A DNA stretch of 8,446 bases from JAGLRQ01 sp965369805. GTDB lineage: Bacteria; Auribacterota; UBA6266. Within the stretch, counting starts at the first letter, position 1. The number at the start of each line of letters is the position of its first letter. The notes below the pieces were generated by a model that was not told the origin of the DNA, searched no databases, and worked only from the letters and a program-made list of their open reading frames with translations. Below are positions 6,930 through 8,446 of this stretch, in pieces. Where the stretch lies: contig CBDURG010000085.1 of the NCBI GenBank assembly GCA_965369805.1, positions 1-8,446 on the forward strand, read 5' to 3'. The position numbers and the translations under genes were made by a program.

Positions 6930-7023
6930 ATGCTGAAAAAAGGCAAACTACGCCGAAAGGGTAGGACGCAAAGCCGCGAGCCTAAGTCTGAGAAGATAGG
7001 GTTGTCTGGTTGCCGGATGGCAT
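6930..7023 (+). ncRNA. GEMM-I (cyclic-di-GMP-I) riboswitch aptamer
   Basis: The core GGCAAAC ... GGACGCAAAGCC ... CCTAAG ... GGTTGCCG is the GEMM-I consensus. Outer stem P1 pairs ATGCTG (6930-6935) with TGGCAT (7018-7023). The first hairpin pairs CTAC-CC (6948-6954, one bulged G) with GG-GTAG (6959-6964) around a GAAA tetraloop (6955-6958). The second arm carries a CCTAAG segment (6981-6986) facing ATAGG (6996-7000), which resembles a tetraloop receptor, and is capped by a GAGA loop (6990-6993). The ligand positions seem intact: by alignment with the Vibrio Vc2 aptamer, G6942 corresponds to G20 and A6970 to A47, with the C92 equivalent in GCCG at 7012-7015. G at position 20 favours cyclic di-GMP over 3',3'-cGAMP. 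A terminator follows directly, so this is a transcriptional switch for the HAMP and prepilin genes. Confidence 0.92.
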
Positions 7024-7031
7024 CTGGGCGT

Positions 7032-7066
7032 ACCCATTCTTTCGCGGAAAGAGTGGGTTGGTTTTT
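7032..7066 (+). terminator. Intrinsic terminator, expression platform of the riboswitch
   Basis: A 12-base-pair stem (7032-7043 with 7047-7058, one G-U pair) has a GCG loop and is followed by TGG and five T residues at 7062-7066. It begins 8 bases after the aptamer P1 stem. Its 5' arm can also pair with aptamer bases 6955-6965, which gives an alternative antiterminator. The remaining stretch to 7166 holds no gene I can support. Confidence 0.88.
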
Positions 7067-7166
7067 GAGAGAAGTTTTGGAATTTAATATCCCTCATGCG
7101 GCTCTAAAAAAGTGAAACCGGAGGAATTTCTTGAAGGCAGCTGAGTAGTATAAATCATGATTAAGT

Positions 7167-7195
7167 TTAGTTATTTTTGAGTTATATGGTATAAT
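7167..7195 (+). promoter_or_regulatory. Second extended -10 promoter, directly before the HAMP gene
   Basis: TGGTATAAT at 7187-7195 gives a perfect extended -10. The 11 bases at 7185-7195 are identical to those at 6891-6901. The -35 candidate TTAGTT (7167-7172, 17-base spacing) is poor. Transcription would start near 7202, only a few bases before ATG 7206, so the mRNA would be almost leaderless and would bypass the riboswitch. Confidence 0.65.
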
Positions 7196-7205
7196 TCAAA
7201 ACAAT

Positions 7206-7739
7206 ATGATAAAGCGCAAATTCAAAAATTATTTTTTAAAGAGCTTTCAGTACAAATACTCCATATTTGTGATGTGGATTGTAATTGTATCGATGCTTGT
7301 TACAGCGCTTATAGTTTACAACACATGTATAAGTTATCTCATAACGATAGCCCAGGATGAAGGGGTAATATCCAGTGAATCGATAGAAGGCCTTAATCGT
7401 ACCTTAATTAAATATCTTATTGTTCCCGCTGTTGTGGCGTGTTTGGTCTGTTTCCTTCTGAGCATTATGATTTCCCACAGGGTTGCCGGAGCCCTTTTCA
7501 GGATGGAGATGTATCTTAGTCAGATGTCTGAAGGGAAACTTCCAGATAAGATACAGTTCAGAGATGATGATGTTGTCCCTGAAATAGGAGAGTCTTTTAA
7601 TAAGATGCTTAGGCATTTATACGAGGTCAAGTCAGGAGTGGATGGGCTTGAGAAGATGATGATGGACGCGGAATTTAATAAAGAGAAGGCACTTAAAAAA
7701 TTGACTGAATTGAAAAGGATGTTTCCCGATGAAAAATAG
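7206..7739 (+). CDS. Two-transmembrane HAMP-domain protein
   Basis: A 177-residue inner-membrane protein with a basic N-terminus, TM1 at about 19-38, a short periplasmic loop of about 30 residues, TM2 at about 68-89, and a cytoplasmic HAMP-like domain (about 90-142). That domain includes S-H-R-V-A-G-A-L-F-R-M-E, then G-K-L ... I-Q-F-R-D-D-D and a final S-F-N-K-M-L. A short charged coiled coil follows. There is no kinase, cyclase or chemotaxis signalling domain, so it looks like a transmembrane adaptor that would need a partner to produce an output. The S-H-R-(I/V)-A-G motif is seen in a family of small HAMP proteins in several Gram-negative phyla. ATG 7206 has no Shine-Dalgarno and no alternative in-frame start exists downstream of the TGA at 7158, consistent with leaderless translation. 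It lies behind the c-di-GMP riboswitch and ahead of a prepilin gene. Confidence 0.8.
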   Translation: MIKRKFKNYFLKSFQYKYSIFVMWIVIVSMLVTALIVYNTCISYLITIAQDEGVISSESIEGLNRTLIKYLIVPAVVACLVCFLLSIMISHRVAGALFRMEMYLSQMSEGKLPDKIQFRDDDVVPEIGESFNKMLRHLYEVKSGVDGLEKMMMDAEFNKEKALKKLTELKRMFPDEK

Positions 7740-7864
7740 AATCGGGAAATACATTTGCCCCTGTTTGTATTGAAAAAAACAGATCCGGGAGAACCCCAGG
7801 AAGTTTTTGTTAACAGCATATGCGAAAAGCCAAAGATAAAAATTTCACTTGTTATTTGTTATCC

Positions 7865-8446
7865 ATGCCGCGTAATGCGAGGCGTGGGTTTACTTTGGTT
7901 GAGCTGCTTGTGGCAATGGCAATTATCATTATATTGGCGTCATTTATAATTCCTTCTTTTAGGGACGCGAAGGAAAAGGCAAATCGAGCTGTTTGCATGA
8001 ATAATCTAAAACAGCTTGGATACGGTTTCGGGATGTATGTAACGGAAAATGATGGAGCCTGGCCCCCTTATTTATATACGTTTAGCCCCGGGAAAAGCGG
8101 CAAATGGGTTATTCTTATAGTCCCAAAACACAAGTGCGCTACGTTGGTTCCCACCCTGGAAGATGAAGATTTGTATGTGTGTCCTTCAGATAAGACCCCT
8201 ATGATCATAAATGTGGATGCTGATAACCCGCCGCCAAATGAACCGTTTAAGGTGGAGATTTCTTATTCGTATAATCTGATGCTGTATGCAGAAGAGATTA
8301 GTTATTATGACCTTGCCCGTCCTACTGAGATAGTGGTTCTTTTTGATGCCGAAGCTGAGGTAGTTCATCAGGGGGCATGGAAATCCAACCCTGATTTTTA
8401 CGAGAATATAATAGACCGCCGGCACAACGGCGGCGCGAACCATCTA
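7865..8446 (+). CDS. Prepilin-like protein of the H-X9-DG family (partial, runs off the window)
   Basis: An open frame of 194 codons with no stop before the window end. From ATG 7865 the leader MPRNARRG is followed by F-T-L-V-E-L-L and a hydrophobic helix, the classic type IV prepilin cleavage site (between Gly8 and Phe9; Glu13 is the conserved Glu5 of the mature form). The rest matches the H-X9-DG prepilin group: C-M-N-N-L-K-Q-L-G near 44-52, E-N-D-G-A-W-P-P, Y-V-C-P-S-D, S-Y-S-Y-N, and R-R-H-N-G-G-A-N-H-L at the end. His187 begins the H-X9-DG motif, of which seven of nine spacer residues are visible. An in-frame ATG at 7820 would give a 23-residue leader; neither start has a good ribosome site, and 7865 gives the more usual leader length. 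It would be processed by PilD-type peptidase and assembled or displayed at the surface, perhaps using the secretin encoded upstream. Confidence 0.88.
   Translation, partial: MPRNARRGFTLVELLVAMAIIIILASFIIPSFRDAKEKANRAVCMNNLKQLGYGFGMYVTENDGAWPPYLYTFSPGKSGKWVILIVPKHKCATLVPTLEDEDLYVCPSDKTPMIINVDADNPPPNEPFKVEISYSYNLMLYAEEISYYDLARPTEIVVLFDAEAEVVHQGAWKSNPDFYENIIDRRHNGGANHL

Noticed and set aside
6930..7115. An open frame of 61 codons starting at ATG 6930.
   Set aside because: It lies exactly over the riboswitch aptamer and terminator, its composition follows the RNA structure, and it has no ribosome site. The RNA explains the sequence better.
7758..7807. CTGTTT/AAACAG and GGGAGAACCC inverted repeats followed by TTTTT, as a terminator after the HAMP gene.
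   Set aside because: The stems are short or have long loops and the T run is 8 bases past the last stem; cotranscription with the prepilin gene remains as likely.
7755..7949. A TTG-started frame of 64 codons between the HAMP and prepilin genes.
   Set aside because: Its second half is the prepilin coding sequence read in the wrong frame, and the first half shows no recognisable domain.

Overview
The window looks like chromosomal DNA of a moderately AT-rich, double-membraned (Gram-negative type) bacterium. It holds an outer-membrane secretin with its accessory genes, a cluster of two histidine kinases and one lone receiver, and a pilin-like gene behind a cyclic-di-GMP riboswitch. The pilin-like protein has the features of the H-X9-DG prepilin family, which is most abundant in the PVC superphylum and neighbours (Planctomycetota, Verrucomicrobiota, Lentisphaerota, Omnitrophota). 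An Omnitrophota-like source is my best guess, but it rests on protein style only. All recognisable genes are on the + strand.

Region 1 (9-3580) is a compact type IV pilus / type II secretion accessory operon. In order it has a small PilP/GspC-like inner-membrane protein, a PilQ/MshL/GspD-family secretin, an ExeA/GspA/MshM-like AAA ATPase, and an ExeB/GspB-like membrane protein. The last two overlap by 14 bases. The first and last genes carry recognisably related C-terminal periplasmic domains, so the secretin and its ATPase sit between two relatives. The order resembles the mshK-mshL-mshM-mshN segment of MSHA pilus operons.

Region 2 (3685-6773) is a signalling cluster: a soluble PAS histidine kinase with a degenerate GGDEF-like C-terminus, a stand-alone receiver domain, and a second soluble histidine kinase. 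Both kinases begin with a related coiled-coil segment and probably arose from a common ancestor.

Region 3 (6774-8446) begins with an extended -10 promoter, a well-formed GEMM-I (c-di-GMP-I) riboswitch aptamer and an intrinsic terminator. Part of the aptamer can pair with the 5' arm of the terminator, which predicts a transcriptional OFF switch. A second promoter with an identical 11-base core lies between the terminator and a two-TM HAMP protein, and would produce an almost leaderless mRNA. The HAMP gene is followed by the prepilin gene, which runs off the end of the window just before the diagnostic Asp-Gly.

Two intergenic gaps (2079-2124 and 5314-5443) contain short tandem repeats with a strict 7-base period but different unit sequences. 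No tRNA, rRNA, CRISPR array, insertion sequence or phage gene was seen.
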